DNA of 64,000 bases from Bacillus thuringiensis (GCF_001182785.1 NZ_CP012099.1:2664501-2728500), one strand, 5' to 3'. Numbered from the stretch's first letter, positions 17,858 through 27,232 are shown. The notes: generated by a model from the letters alone, not told the origin. Numbers and translations are program-made.

Positions 17858-18463
17858 TTATATTAATTTTCTAATAACAACTTGAATAACATCAGCTAAA
17901 CCAGTGTGCCCTTTCCCTTCAACTCGCTCTTGTTCTCCATTAAAAAAATGAATTACCTTATGTTCTTCACACCAAGTAAGGATATCAATTGGATCATACA
18001 GCATATCAACATCTTTTGGTCCACCAGTACTATAGTTTATTTGTTTTTTTGAGTAAACTTCAAACATAATTAATCCACCAGGCTTTATCGTTTGTATCAT
18101 TTTACCTAATATCATTTTTTTATAATCATCATGAAAATGTCCAAATACCATAATTGCTGCATCATATTCATTTTCTGGCAAACTATCAGCTAATAAATCT
18201 ACTTTTTTTGTATGCACGTTTACGTTATGCTTCTCTGCCAATTTTTTTGTCTTTTCTAATCCATCTTCCGAATAATCAATAGCTGTTACTTCGTTCCCTT
18301 GTCTTGCTAGAAATACAGCATTTCTACCTTCTCCCTCCGCAAATGCTATTACTTTATTGTGATTTGCTAAACGAAATGCTTGTTCTTTAATAAATGTATT
18401 AGGTTCTTCCCCGTAAAAATATTCATCTGATTTATATCGATCATTCCAAAAATTATTCATCAT
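17858..18463 (-). CDS. Class I SAM-dependent methyltransferase (TehB-like)
   Basis: 201 residues. The opening NNFWNDRYKSDEYFYGEEPNTFI and the SAM motif VIAFAEGEGRNAVFLARQGNEVTAIDYS are those of the TehB-like methyltransferase group; MVFGHFHDD follows as the post-I region. Members act on tellurite, thiols or small molecules; the substrate here is not known. It is a single gene, convergent with the lipoprotein gene. Confidence 0.85.
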   Translation of the reverse strand: MMNNFWNDRYKSDEYFYGEEPNTFIKEQAFRLANHNKVIAFAEGEGRNAVFLARQGNEVTAIDYSEDGLEKTKKLAEKHNVNVHTKKVDLLADSLPENEYDAAIMVFGHFHDDYKKMILGKMIQTIKPGGLIMFEVYSKKQINYSTGGPKDVDMLYDPIDILTWCEEHKVIHFFNGEQERVEGKGHTGLADVIQVVIRKLI

Positions 18464-18552
18464 CTTCTCTCCTTCTACATATCATTTTCTAACTACAATT
18501 AAAGATATTAAAGAGCCTTTTTATCCTTAATTAATTTAAAAATAAAAGCAGA

Positions 18553-18954
18553 TTAAAAATCCACTTTTATTTTTTTCGCAAGATCTACGATTTTTTGATT
18601 TCTTAACTCTTCTTCCATTTTCTCTTCTGCTGCGAGCATTGCCTCATTAATTAAACATCCAGGTTTGTCATGTAAACAACAGTCAAACAATGATGTTTTC
18701 CCTTCAATTGCATGTATAATATCTAAAAATGAAATATCTTCCCAATTCTTACTAAGCGAGTAACCGCCCTTTGGACCAGATGATGAATGTATCATCCCTT
18801 CCTTTGTCAACTTAGTTAGTATTTTAGACAAGTACGTTGGTGAAACATTTTGCATTTCTGCTAATTGGTGAACACTAACTAACTTATTTGGTGTGGCCTT
18901 TGCCAGAAAAAGCATTGTATGAAGAGCATAATTTGTAGCTTTAGAATATTTCAT
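18553..18954 (-). CDS. Rrf2-family transcriptional regulator
   Basis: 133 residues with a winged HTH (YALHTMLFLAKA...SVHQLAEMQNVSPTYLSKILTKLTKEGMI, then the wing SSGPKGGYSL). Cys92, Cys93 and Cys100 (DCCLHDKPGC) occupy the region where IscR and NsrR bind their Fe-S cluster, so redox, NO or iron-sulfur sensing is plausible. The target is unknown; neither neighbour is an obvious regulon member. Confidence 0.88.
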   Translation of the reverse strand: MKYSKATNYALHTMLFLAKATPNKLVSVHQLAEMQNVSPTYLSKILTKLTKEGMIHSSSGPKGGYSLSKNWEDISFLDIIHAIEGKTSLFDCCLHDKPGCLINEAMLAAEEKMEEELRNQKIVDLAKKIKVDF

Positions 18955-19039
18955 AGTACAGCTCCTATTGTAGACTTCATGTATCTACAATAACTTTATT
19001 TTTTTATTATGTCAAACGTTTGTAATACTCCATACAACA

Positions 19040-19663
19040 TTATTTCTTCACAAGTAATACATCTGCTGCGCAAATCGTCACTTCTCTAAATGGAGAGTCA
19101 AATAAAACACCTAGTTCAAAACCATCTTCAGTAAGAGCTATTTCATGATATAGCCACCAAGCACTTTCAAAGTTTTCCGGCATAGAACACTTTGTTACTC
19201 CTATAAAGGTTACTTCAAGTTTATCAAATTCACTAAAAGTACCACTGCAATCTAATACGATAGACAAAGTATCTTCTGATTCTCTCTTTATTACTTTCAT
19301 TACACTATCGTGTAGTGATGTCTTGTGTAACTGAGCGACATTTGACGGAAGTTTTTTCTCAATGGAATTAAAATATTCTACGTATGATTGATCTAATTGT
19401 GCCACTCTTTTCTCATAATCTGTTGTCCACTCTTGCATACGTTTTTTCAGTTCACCTGATGGGTATTCTGAATTAATTGTGATGTTTTGTATAATTGAGT
19501 ATATCGATTCAGGAAGGAATTTTAATAAATCTATTTTCCTTTCCTCTATTTCTTCCTTTAAACTTTGTATATCTATTTCTGACCATTCTTTTATAGACTC
19601 TATAAAACTTACAAATTCTAAAACTTGCATTTTTTTATACCATTCTCTTGTAAAATATTTCAA
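19040..19663 (-). CDS. DUF4085 family protein
   Basis: 207 residues when started at TTG 19663, which follows GGAGAGGTG; this gives LKYFTREWYKKMQVLEF, the usual N-terminus of DUF4085 proteins. A longer frame back to 19849 has no ribosome site and an unlikely sequence. The protein has a helical first half and a strand-rich C-terminal half. The function is unknown; the family is common in Bacillus as cytosolic single-domain proteins. Confidence 0.75.
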   Translation of the reverse strand: MKYFTREWYKKMQVLEFVSFIESIKEWSEIDIQSLKEEIEERKIDLLKFLPESIYSIIQNITINSEYPSGELKKRMQEWTTDYEKRVAQLDQSYVEYFNSIEKKLPSNVAQLHKTSLHDSVMKVIKRESEDTLSIVLDCSGTFSEFDKLEVTFIGVTKCSMPENFESAWWLYHEIALTEDGFELGVLFDSPFREVTICAADVLLVKK

Positions 19664-19883
19664 TGACACCTCTCCTAAAACATCTTTACATCCAGTAAAA
19701 GCAATACATTCACTTATTATATCATTCCAATAACCATTTTTTCTAAAGAAATAATGTAAAAATGTAAATATTCCGCCTATTATTTCTAAAACTTCAGAAT
19801 ATTTACAAAAGTATAAAATTAGAATACATTTTAGCTGTACAAGATTCACCTGTACAAAAATTCAAACAAAAAGGGATGGTTAT

Positions 19884-20477
19884 ATGTTGAAGAAATTAGT
19901 AGCAGGGACATTAGTAGCGGGTTTTGCATTAACTGGAGGACTAGGTGCAGTAAGTGCTGAGGAAAAAAGTAACACAATTAAGTCATTTGATTATTTAAAA
20001 GTGGATGAACAAAATGTTAATTCATTTGCAAAATTAAGTGATCAGGATAAGAAAGATATCCAAATTACTATGGTATTACCTAAGCAAAATGAAAATGGAG
20101 ATTGGCTAGCTTATGGTTTTACTAGCCGCGAAACATTGGATGCGTATATTGCAAAGGATAAAAAAGCAATTAAAAATAATATTAATCCTTTAGGTAGCGG
20201 TGCTGGTAGTACTGATTTTTACGAACATAAAGATAAAGGTGGTCAATATATTTACTGGAGCAGCGGCTTTAAAAACTTACCATCTAGCTGGAATGACAGA
20301 ATTTCTTCTGTAAGTACAGCCTCACCTTCTGCAAGTTATTCAACGACACTTTGGGAGCACACTTCAACACAAGGATATGGAAAAGGTGTTATATTTAAAC
20401 ACGCTGATTGGTATGGTAAAACTGCTAATTTAGCTCCTGATTGGAACGATATTACTTCAGCGATTGAAATTAAATAG
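19884..20477 (+). CDS. Secreted beta/gamma-crystallin-like protein
   Basis: 197 residues. The signal peptide ends near VSA (residue ~25). After an N-terminal domain (to ~108) come two Greek-key-like motifs: FYEHKDKGGQYIYWSSGF...SWNDRISSV and LWEHTSTQGYGKGVIFKHADWY...DWNDITSAI. NDRISS fits the microbial crystallin Ca2+-binding signature N/D-N/D-x-x-S/T-S exactly, and NDITSA nearly does. An extracellular calcium-binding role is inferred. An alternative is the related peptidase inhibitor I36 family, which shares the fold. It has its own promoter region and terminator. Confidence 0.75.
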   Translation: MLKKLVAGTLVAGFALTGGLGAVSAEEKSNTIKSFDYLKVDEQNVNSFAKLSDQDKKDIQITMVLPKQNENGDWLAYGFTSRETLDAYIAKDKKAIKNNINPLGSGAGSTDFYEHKDKGGQYIYWSSGFKNLPSSWNDRISSVSTASPSASYSTTLWEHTSTQGYGKGVIFKHADWYGKTANLAPDWNDITSAIEIK

Positions 20478-20510
20478 TAATAAGATATTTAATTTCTTCT
20501 ATAAAAATTC

Positions 20511-20549
20511 AAACCACTATTCTCTCTTTCATTTAGAGAATAGTGGTTT
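20511..20549. terminator. Bidirectional terminator
   Basis: Perfect 14-bp arms AAACCACTATTCTC / GAGAATAGTGGTTT lie between convergent crystallin-like and acoL genes. Confidence 0.85.
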
Positions 20550-20562
20550 ATCATATTTCCAT

Positions 20563-21942
20563 TTAAGCATGTACAGCATGTCCTACCGCTTGCATTAACG
20601 CTTCATGAATTGCTTCTGATAAAGTAGGGTGTGCTGCAATATAATCTCTCATTATATCAGCGGTAACTTCTGTATGAATCATTACGGTTCCTTGACCAAT
20701 AAGTTCAGTTGCATGAGGACCGATAATAGAAATCCCTACAATTTCTTGGTATTTAGGTTCTACAATGACTTTTACTTTACCTACTTGTTCTCCTAAAATA
20801 AGAGCTTTTCCGTTCGCTGTAAAAGGAAATTCTCCGATGAGAATATCATCATATTGTTCTCTTGCACCTTTTTCACTTAACCCGACACTAGCTATTTCTG
20901 GAGTTGTGTATATACAACGGGGTACAGCGCGATAATTTACTTTCACGTCTTCTCCGCTTGCGTGTAATGCTGCTGTCGTTCCTTCATGGAAGGCAACGTG
21001 AGCAAGCTGAATTCCACCGATCACATCACCAGCTGCGTAAATATGCGATATGTTCGTTTGCATATGTTCATTCACAGCAATCCCTTTATTTGAAAACTGA
21101 ACTCCTGCCTTTTCTAATCCTAATTGTTGCACTCGTGGTTTTCTTCCTACAGAAACAAGAACAAATTCTGGAGTTACTTCGTGAGTAATTCCCTCGTATT
21201 CAAATGAAGCTTGCTTCTTATAGTTATTTAAACCTTTTAAAACTGCTCCCGTAAAAATTTTCACCCCATCTTTTTCTAATTTCTCTCTTAAAGTATTCGC
21301 GATATCTTCATCTTCACCAGGTATTAATTGCGGTGCCATCTCAACTATCGATACTTTTGTGCCAAGTCTACTATAAATACTTGCAAACTCGCATCCTATT
21401 ACACCACCGCCAACGATTAACAATGAAGATGGTACACTCTCAAGAGACATTGCATGGCTACTATTTAAAATCCATTTTCCATCGAACGGAGCGAATGGTA
21501 ATTCTGTAGGCTTGGAACCAGCTGCGATAATAAAGCTCTCTCCATCGATTAATTCTTCTTTATTTTCTTGTACAACTCGCACACGATGATCCGTTTCGAA
21601 TTTCGCTTTTCCTTTTACAACTTTAATTTTATTTTTCTTCATTAAATATTGTATTCCTTGGACAAGTTGCATTACGATTTGTGATTTCCTCGCCTGTATT
21701 TGATCCCAATCAATTGAGATATTTTCTGTATTAATCGTAACTCCATAAGCATTCGCTTTTCTCACAATGTCATGTACTTCAGCACTTTCTAACAGTGATT
21801 TCGTCGGCATACACCCAACATTTAAACATGTTCCACCAAGGTCAGCTTCATCAATAAGAGTGACATCTTTGCCATTTTGAGCCGCGGTAATCGCTGCTAC
21901 ATAGCCAGCAGGTCCGCCCCCAATAACAACTAATTTACCCAT
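20563..21942 (-). CDS. acoL: Acetoin dehydrogenase E3, dihydrolipoyl dehydrogenase
   Basis: 459 residues. It has the FAD motif GGGPAGYVAAI, the redox disulfide GGTCLNVGCMPTKS, the NAD motif VGGGVIGCEFASIYSRLG, and the C-terminal AAHPTLSEAIHE with the catalytic His-Glu pair. It re-oxidises the dihydrolipoyl group of AcoC. Last gene of acoABCL, 15 bases after acoC. Confidence 0.95.
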   Translation of the reverse strand: MGKLVVIGGGPAGYVAAITAAQNGKDVTLIDEADLGGTCLNVGCMPTKSLLESAEVHDIVRKANAYGVTINTENISIDWDQIQARKSQIVMQLVQGIQYLMKKNKIKVVKGKAKFETDHRVRVVQENKEELIDGESFIIAAGSKPTELPFAPFDGKWILNSSHAMSLESVPSSLLIVGGGVIGCEFASIYSRLGTKVSIVEMAPQLIPGEDEDIANTLREKLEKDGVKIFTGAVLKGLNNYKKQASFEYEGITHEVTPEFVLVSVGRKPRVQQLGLEKAGVQFSNKGIAVNEHMQTNISHIYAAGDVIGGIQLAHVAFHEGTTAALHASGEDVKVNYRAVPRCIYTTPEIASVGLSEKGAREQYDDILIGEFPFTANGKALILGEQVGKVKVIVEPKYQEIVGISIIGPHATELIGQGTVMIHTEVTADIMRDYIAAHPTLSEAIHEALMQAVGHAVHA

Positions 21943-21957
21943 TCTCTCACCTTCTCT

Positions 21958-23157
21958 TTATAAAAGAATTGTTATAGGTTCTTCTAAATAATGTTTAATT
22001 GTGCGTAAAAATGCAGCTGCTGGTGCACCGTCTAGTACACGATGATCGAATGTTAAACTTAAAGGTAACATACTACCTTTTTTCAATTTTTCCCCTTTAT
22101 ATACAGGAACATGTTCAATTGCACCTACACCTAAAATACCAGTTTCAGGTGTATTTAATACCGGCGTAAAATATTCAATACCAAAGCTACCTAAATTACT
22201 AATTGTAAATGTCGTTCCGTGCATATCATCACTACTTAAGCTACCTGCTCGTGCCTGTTGTGCCACATTCTTAATCTCTTTAGACAACTCTACTAAAGAT
22301 AAATTATTTGCAAAGCGAATAGCTGGAACGACTAACCCTTTTTCTAATGCGACTGCCATGCCTAAATGCACATGTTCAAATTGATGAATTGCATCATCTA
22401 TATAAGCGCTGTTCATTTCTTTATGCTCTCCAAGTACTAATACAACAGCACGCGAGACGAAATCCGTAATGGTTAATTTATTATCATATCTTTTTTGTAC
22501 AACTTCCGTTATTTCTTTATGTAAAGCAACTAAATCTGTTACATCTACTTTCATCGTTAACGTTAATTGTGCACTATTTTGTAAGCTTGCGTGCATACGA
22601 TTTGCGATTGCTTTACGCATACCAGTAACAGGAATCGCTTTACTTTCTTCTTGTTCAGATATTTCCGGAACGTTTACTCTTACCTCAAGTGCTTTTAATA
22701 CATCTGCCTTTGTAATCCTTCTGCCAGGACCTGTACCAACTAATGCCTTGATATTCAGATTTTCAGACTTTGCAATTTTCTTCGCTACAGGTGAAATTTT
22801 AATTCTTTGCTTCGATACTTCTTTCCCATTTGCTTCTTGATTTTGTACATTTTGTACTTCTATATTAGATGTTTTTTCTTCTACAACATGTGTGCTTTCC
22901 TGCATTTCTACTTTTTCATTCGGTTTACCGATGTAGCAAATTACAGTACCAGGCGGTACTCCTTCATCTTCACTTACAGCTATATCAAGTACCGTACCAT
23001 CAGCTGGCGCTTCAATTTCTGTTTCAATTTTTTCTGAGTTAATACTAGCGATCAGTTCTCCTTTTGCTACATTATCGCCTACTTTAATATTCCAGCTCGT
23101 AATAATACCTTCTTTCATCGCCATACCTAACTTCGGCATTACAACTTCTACAGCCAT
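21958..23157 (-). CDS. acoC: Acetoin dehydrogenase E2, dihydrolipoamide acetyltransferase
   Basis: 399 residues. It has one lipoyl domain (residues 1-80, lipoyl Lys in SEKIETEIEAPADG), a peripheral-subunit-binding domain (~120-155, ISPVAKKIAKSENL...GRRITKADVLKAL), and an acyltransferase core ending in FDHRVLDGAPAAAFL, the HxxxD active site. It transfers acetyl from the cleaved acetoin to CoA. It lies 27 bases after acoB. Confidence 0.95.
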   Translation of the reverse strand: MAVEVVMPKLGMAMKEGIITSWNIKVGDNVAKGELIASINSEKIETEIEAPADGTVLDIAVSEDEGVPPGTVICYIGKPNEKVEMQESTHVVEEKTSNIEVQNVQNQEANGKEVSKQRIKISPVAKKIAKSENLNIKALVGTGPGRRITKADVLKALEVRVNVPEISEQEESKAIPVTGMRKAIANRMHASLQNSAQLTLTMKVDVTDLVALHKEITEVVQKRYDNKLTITDFVSRAVVLVLGEHKEMNSAYIDDAIHQFEHVHLGMAVALEKGLVVPAIRFANNLSLVELSKEIKNVAQQARAGSLSSDDMHGTTFTISNLGSFGIEYFTPVLNTPETGILGVGAIEHVPVYKGEKLKKGSMLPLSLTFDHRVLDGAPAAAFLRTIKHYLEEPITILL

Positions 23158-23184
23158 GTGTCTCTCTCCCTTCTCATCGTTTTA

Positions 23185-24219
23185 TTACACATGTAATAAA
23201 GATTGGTCTCCGATCATTTCTGATACAGTTTCAATTACTTTTTCTGGCGTTGGCAAATACAACTTTTCAAGTGGTGGTGAGAACGGAACAGGTGTATGTG
23301 GTGCTGTAATTCGTTTAATAGGTGCATCTAACAAATCAAAACCTTTATCCGCTACAATTGCCGCAATATCTGTTGCGATACTACATCTAGGATTCGCTTC
23401 GTCAATGACGATAAGACGATTTGTTTTTTCAACAGATGATAAAATAGTATCTTCATCAAGCGGTGATAAAGATCGTGGATCAATTACTTCTACTTCAATC
23501 CCCTTTTTCGATAATTGCTTTGCAGCTGCAAGCGCTGTATGAACTTGCTTTCCGATTGCGACAATTGTTACATCAGAACCTTCCCGTTTAATATCTGCTT
23601 TTCCTAATGGAATTGTATAGTATCCTTCTGGCACTTCACCTTTCATATTGTAAAGTGTTTTATCCTCAAAGAAGATTACTGGATCATCATCTTCAATTGC
23701 CGCTAATAATAAGCCTTTTGCATCATACGGTGTGGAAGGAACAACAACTTTAATACCTGGTATGCTCGTAAATAATGCGTACAAACTTTGTGAATGTTGA
23801 GCTGCTGCACTAAAACCAGCGCCATGCATCGTACGTACTGTAACGGGTACTTTTGCTTTACCTCCAAACATATAACGGAATTTCGCACCTTGGTTTAATA
23901 CTTGATCAAGACAACTACCGATAAAATCATTAAACATTAATTCAGCTATCGGACGTAACCCAGTTGCTGCAGCTGCCATCGCAGCTCCCATATAACCCGC
24001 TTCAGAAATTGGTGTATCCAATATACGATTTCGGCCAAACTCTTGTACAAGTCCTTTCGTAACACCAAGAACACCACCCCAAGCTTCATCATCTTGCAGA
24101 TGATCAACTTGTGCACCGCCTGCAACATCTTCACCTATTAAAATTACATTTTCATCACGACGCATTGAGATTTTCATCGCTTCATTAATTGCAGTTGACA
24201 TACTTACTGTTCTAGTCAT
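23185..24219 (-). CDS. acoB: Acetoin dehydrogenase E1 beta subunit
   Basis: 344 residues of transketolase-like pyrimidine domain plus C-terminal domain. The segments VILIGEDVAGG, DTPISEAGYMGAAMAAAATGLRPI and SPPLEKLYLPTPEKV are typical of 2-oxo-acid dehydrogenase beta subunits. It pairs with AcoA to form the TPP enzyme cleaving acetoin to acetaldehyde and an acetyl group. It lies 17 bases after acoA. Confidence 0.95.
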   Translation of the reverse strand: MTRTVSMSTAINEAMKISMRRDENVILIGEDVAGGAQVDHLQDDEAWGGVLGVTKGLVQEFGRNRILDTPISEAGYMGAAMAAAATGLRPIAELMFNDFIGSCLDQVLNQGAKFRYMFGGKAKVPVTVRTMHGAGFSAAAQHSQSLYALFTSIPGIKVVVPSTPYDAKGLLLAAIEDDDPVIFFEDKTLYNMKGEVPEGYYTIPLGKADIKREGSDVTIVAIGKQVHTALAAAKQLSKKGIEVEVIDPRSLSPLDEDTILSSVEKTNRLIVIDEANPRCSIATDIAAIVADKGFDLLDAPIKRITAPHTPVPFSPPLEKLYLPTPEKVIETVSEMIGDQSLLHV

Positions 24220-24236
24220 AATTTTTCACCCTCCTC

Positions 24237-25235
24237 TTATTTGTAAGAAACGTATACATCTTTTAATAATTCTTCATCGTCTGGGTATGGACTATTTTCA
24301 CTAAATTCAATGGATCTTTGTACTGCATCATCTACTGCTTTTTCCATATCAACAAGTTCAGATTCCGTTAATAAACCTTCATGAATTAAATGCTTACGGA
24401 AATTCACAATTGCATCTTTTTCATTTAAATGTTCTTCTTTTTCTTCTGATGTTTTATATGTTTGCGCTTCACCTTCGAAATGACCATAATTACGATATGT
24501 CATACATTCAATAATTGTTGGACCATCACCATTACGCGCACGTTCCACTGCTTCTGCAGCAGCTTTATATACAGCTAAAAGATCTTTTCCATCTACTTGA
24601 ACACCTGGAATATTATAAGCTTTTGCGCGATCAGCAATAGAATCACAACTTGAAGCATATTCAAATGTAGTTGCTTCACCGTAACCATTATTTTCTGCGA
24701 TAAAAATAACCGGTAACTTCCAAATCGCTGCTAAATTAACCCCTTCATGAAATGTCCCTTCATTATTTGCTCCGTCACCGAAGAAGCAAACACTTACATC
24801 TTTTGTTCCTTTATATTTAGCTGTTAATGCTGAACCGCAAGCAAGTGGGAAACCCCCGCCTACAATGCCATTCGCACCAAGCATTCCTTTATCTAAATCG
24901 GCAATATGCATGGAACCGCCTTTACCTTTACATAATCCTGTCGCTTTCCCGAAAAGTTCAGCCATCATACCGTTTAAATCACAACCTTTTGCGATACAAT
25001 GTCCATGACCTCTATGTGTACTTGTAATACTGTCACTATCCGTTAAGTGGGCACATACACCAACTGCTACCGCTTCTTCACCTGCGTATAAATGAACGAA
25101 ACCTGGCAAAACGCCTTGCGCGAACAATTCATGCACCTTATCTTCAAACTTACGAATTTCTAACATTTTTTCGTACATCCAACGAGCTTGTTCTTTCGTA
25201 ATTTCATTCCCTTTACTTTCAGTTGTTTTTAACAT
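24237..25235 (-). CDS. acoA: Acetoin dehydrogenase E1 alpha subunit
   Basis: 332 residues. The TPP-binding motif GDGANNEGTFHEGVNLAAIWKLPVIFIAENN is intact, with STHRGHGHCIAKG and the KGKGGSMH loop as in other E1 alpha chains. First gene of the acoABCL operon, which lets the cell use acetoin as a carbon source in stationary phase. A consensus sigma-54 promoter lies 36 bases upstream of the ATG, fitting AcoR control. Confidence 0.96.
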   Translation of the reverse strand: MLKTTESKGNEITKEQARWMYEKMLEIRKFEDKVHELFAQGVLPGFVHLYAGEEAVAVGVCAHLTDSDSITSTHRGHGHCIAKGCDLNGMMAELFGKATGLCKGKGGSMHIADLDKGMLGANGIVGGGFPLACGSALTAKYKGTKDVSVCFFGDGANNEGTFHEGVNLAAIWKLPVIFIAENNGYGEATTFEYASSCDSIADRAKAYNIPGVQVDGKDLLAVYKAAAEAVERARNGDGPTIIECMTYRNYGHFEGEAQTYKTSEEKEEHLNEKDAIVNFRKHLIHEGLLTESELVDMEKAVDDAVQRSIEFSENSPYPDDEELLKDVYVSYK

Positions 25236-25270
25236 GTCCAGCCCTCCTATTTTTTTGTTCGTCTTTTATA

Positions 25271-25288
25271 TTGCAAGTATTGTGCCAA
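25271..25288 (-). promoter_or_regulatory. Sigma-54 (SigL) promoter of acoABCL
   Basis: On the minus strand, TTGGCAC-N5-TTGCAA is a near-perfect -24/-12 element (consensus TGGCAC-N5-TTGCW). The -12 GC is about 40 bases from the acoA ATG. It requires an enhancer-binding protein, here AcoR. Confidence 0.9.
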
Positions 25289-25334
25289 TTTTGAATCCTT
25301 GATTTAATAGGTTTTCTCTATCTTTTAACAATAA

Positions 25335-25378
25335 AAAAGTGGACAAAATGAGACGTTTGTCTCGTTTTGTCCACTTTT
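25335..25378. terminator. Long dyad: DinB-gene terminator, possible AcoR site
   Basis: Two 20-base arms (AAAAGTGGACAAAATGAGAC and its near-complement, one G-U pair) surround a 4-base loop. A minus-strand TTTTTTATTGTT tail makes it a terminator for the DinB gene. It also lies 47-90 bases upstream of the acoA -24 box, where an enhancer-binding protein would sit. Confidence 0.7.
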
Positions 25379-25404
25379 GTTCCCTTAATAAGAGAATTGT
25401 TACT

Positions 25405-25884
25405 TTATTCATTATCAAAGCTCTTCTGTAGTTTTCGGATGTAAATAATTTGACCAATATGATATGCATTATGAGTTGTTACATTCGCTAGCACTTCCCA
25501 CCACTTTGCAGAAACAGGAAATCCCACTACATCACTTTCAACCTTTTCTTCATTTATGAGATTTTGCCATTGTAACAGTTTTTCTAGTAGTTTTTCCCGT
25601 AATTCATCGAAAGTTTGATTATCTGAGAGCATAAAACTTTTGTTATTATCTCCTATAGCGGGTACTGCATTCACATTTGATTCTTTATACCTAGTTTGCC
25701 ACGTAGAGTTCCAATACAGTAAATGTTGTACGATTTCAGCTATACTATTACTCTCTTCATTCGGTTTCCAGAAAGCTTCCCTCTCAGATAAATCCTTAAC
25801 TGCATCTGAAAATGGCATATACCAACTAGGATCATTTGCATTCGCTAATAGCTGATCTGCTAATACATCTTTCACATGGACCAT
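25405..25884 (-). CDS. DinB family protein
   Basis: 159 residues, four-helix DinB/YfiT bundle. The likely metal-binding His residues are in EIVQHLLYWNSTW and the C-terminal TTHNAYHIGQIIYIRK. Family members include thiol-dependent transferases (bacillithiol-type), but many are uncharacterised. The start follows GGAGGG. It has its own strong terminator ahead of acoA. Confidence 0.85.
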   Translation of the reverse strand: MVHVKDVLADQLLANANDPSWYMPFSDAVKDLSEREAFWKPNEESNSIAEIVQHLLYWNSTWQTRYKESNVNAVPAIGDNNKSFMLSDNQTFDELREKLLEKLLQWQNLINEEKVESDVVGFPVSAKWWEVLANVTTHNAYHIGQIIYIRKLQKSFDNE

Positions 25885-25925
25885 TTTTCTCCCTCCTGTT
25901 AAAAAGATTCATTTCATGACAAGAC

Positions 25926-27122
25926 TCACTTCTCTAAATACGCTGAGTTTGTAAGATTTCCTCTTTTTAAACGCAATCCCATACATATGCACATAAAGAA
26001 ACTGAAAGCACCTAATCCATAAGCTGCTGTATAACCACTTTCCCCAATAATCCAGCCCGCAAGTCCTGGTCCAATCATTTGACCAACTGCATAGAAAACA
26101 GAAATAAAACTAATTGCCATTGATACATATTTCCGAGATACTTGCTTTGAAGCTGCAACTTGAATTAATAAAAGTATACCTCCGAGGCTAGAACCCCAAA
26201 TAATTGCCGACACGATAAAACCAACTATATTTCCAAATATAATTGGAACCATATCACCTATAACAGCTAATAAAAGTGCAATACATAAACTCTTCTTTAT
26301 ACCTATCCAATCCGAAATAAATCCCCAGCCAGGTGCTCCTGCTATTGAACAAATACCAGCAATCGCATAAACAGTTCCCGAAATTGATGCTGAAATACCA
26401 CTATCAATCATAAAACTAGTTTGATATAAATTTGGAATTAAATATACAACACCAACAATAAAATACATCCATGCTATGATATAGAGCTCTTTCGTTTTCC
26501 ATAAAAACGATTTATTACCCTTTTTTTTCTCATCTTCAGTAACTTCTGGATTTTTCAAAACAACTGAAGCGGCGAATACAACGATACATGTAATAACTCC
26601 AAACAAAAACCATGCACCACGCCAACTATACTCAGGAAATGTGTGCACTACATAAGGAACAATTATTCCACTAAATAGCATACCTATACCTGCACCGCTT
26701 AATAACAGCCCCATTACAGTTCCTCTTTTGTCTGGAAACCACCCTACCGTTATTGACATGAGTGGTGTATATACAAGAGCACTACCAACTCCAGCACATA
26801 GCATACAAAAAGCAACTATCCAAAATGAAGAAACAAACGCTAATCCCATTAAGCTTATAACGACGAACCAACAGCCTATTAATAAAACTGATTTTGCGCC
26901 AAAACGGATAGTAAATATTCCAGATGTTCCTACAGTTAATAAATAACCTAAAAAAAGTATGGTTCCTAGCATACCTGATTGAGCCGTAGACAAGTAAAGT
27001 CCTTCCTGCATAAATGGCAGTATTATTCCATATTCCATACGGGCGAAACCAGTTGTTGTTATAATAAGAAAGATTCCTATTAATACAAATATCCAAAAAT
27101 GACTTTCATTCCGCTCTTTCAT
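25926..27122 (-). CDS. MFS transporter (YbfB/YjiJ-like), Fur-controlled
   Basis: 398 residues with about 12 membrane helices. The first helix reads FLIITTTGFARMEYGIILPFMQEG, the pattern of the YbfB/YjiJ group of major facilitator proteins, with RFGAKSVLL after helix 2 as the conserved loop. A Fur-like box (27170-27184) lies upstream, and the gene follows an AraC regulator that is also preceded by a Fur box, so a role in iron or siderophore traffic is inferred. Direction and substrate are not known. Confidence 0.82.
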   Translation of the reverse strand: MKERNESHFWIFVLIGIFLIITTTGFARMEYGIILPFMQEGLYLSTAQSGMLGTILFLGYLLTVGTSGIFTIRFGAKSVLLIGCWFVVISLMGLAFVSSFWIVAFCMLCAGVGSALVYTPLMSITVGWFPDKRGTVMGLLLSGAGIGMLFSGIIVPYVVHTFPEYSWRGAWFLFGVITCIVVFAASVVLKNPEVTEDEKKKGNKSFLWKTKELYIIAWMYFIVGVVYLIPNLYQTSFMIDSGISASISGTVYAIAGICSIAGAPGWGFISDWIGIKKSLCIALLLAVIGDMVPIIFGNIVGFIVSAIIWGSSLGGILLLIQVAASKQVSRKYVSMAISFISVFYAVGQMIGPGLAGWIIGESGYTAAYGLGAFSFFMCICMGLRLKRGNLTNSAYLEK

Positions 27123-27169
27123 TTAAATTCCTCCATAAAAAATTATTTCCAATTGGATGTTGATTGTAA

Positions 27170-27184
27170 TTATAATGATTATGA
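27170..27184. promoter_or_regulatory. Fur box upstream of the MFS gene
   Basis: TTATAATGATTATGA (reverse TCATAATCATTATAA) matches 12 of the 14 fixed positions of the 7-1-7 consensus TGATAATnATTATCA. It lies 48-62 bases ahead of the ATG. Confidence 0.65.
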
Positions 27185-27232
27185 CAAAATACAACTACCA
27201 AATGGCGGAGGAGTTTACGGTATAACGGATTT

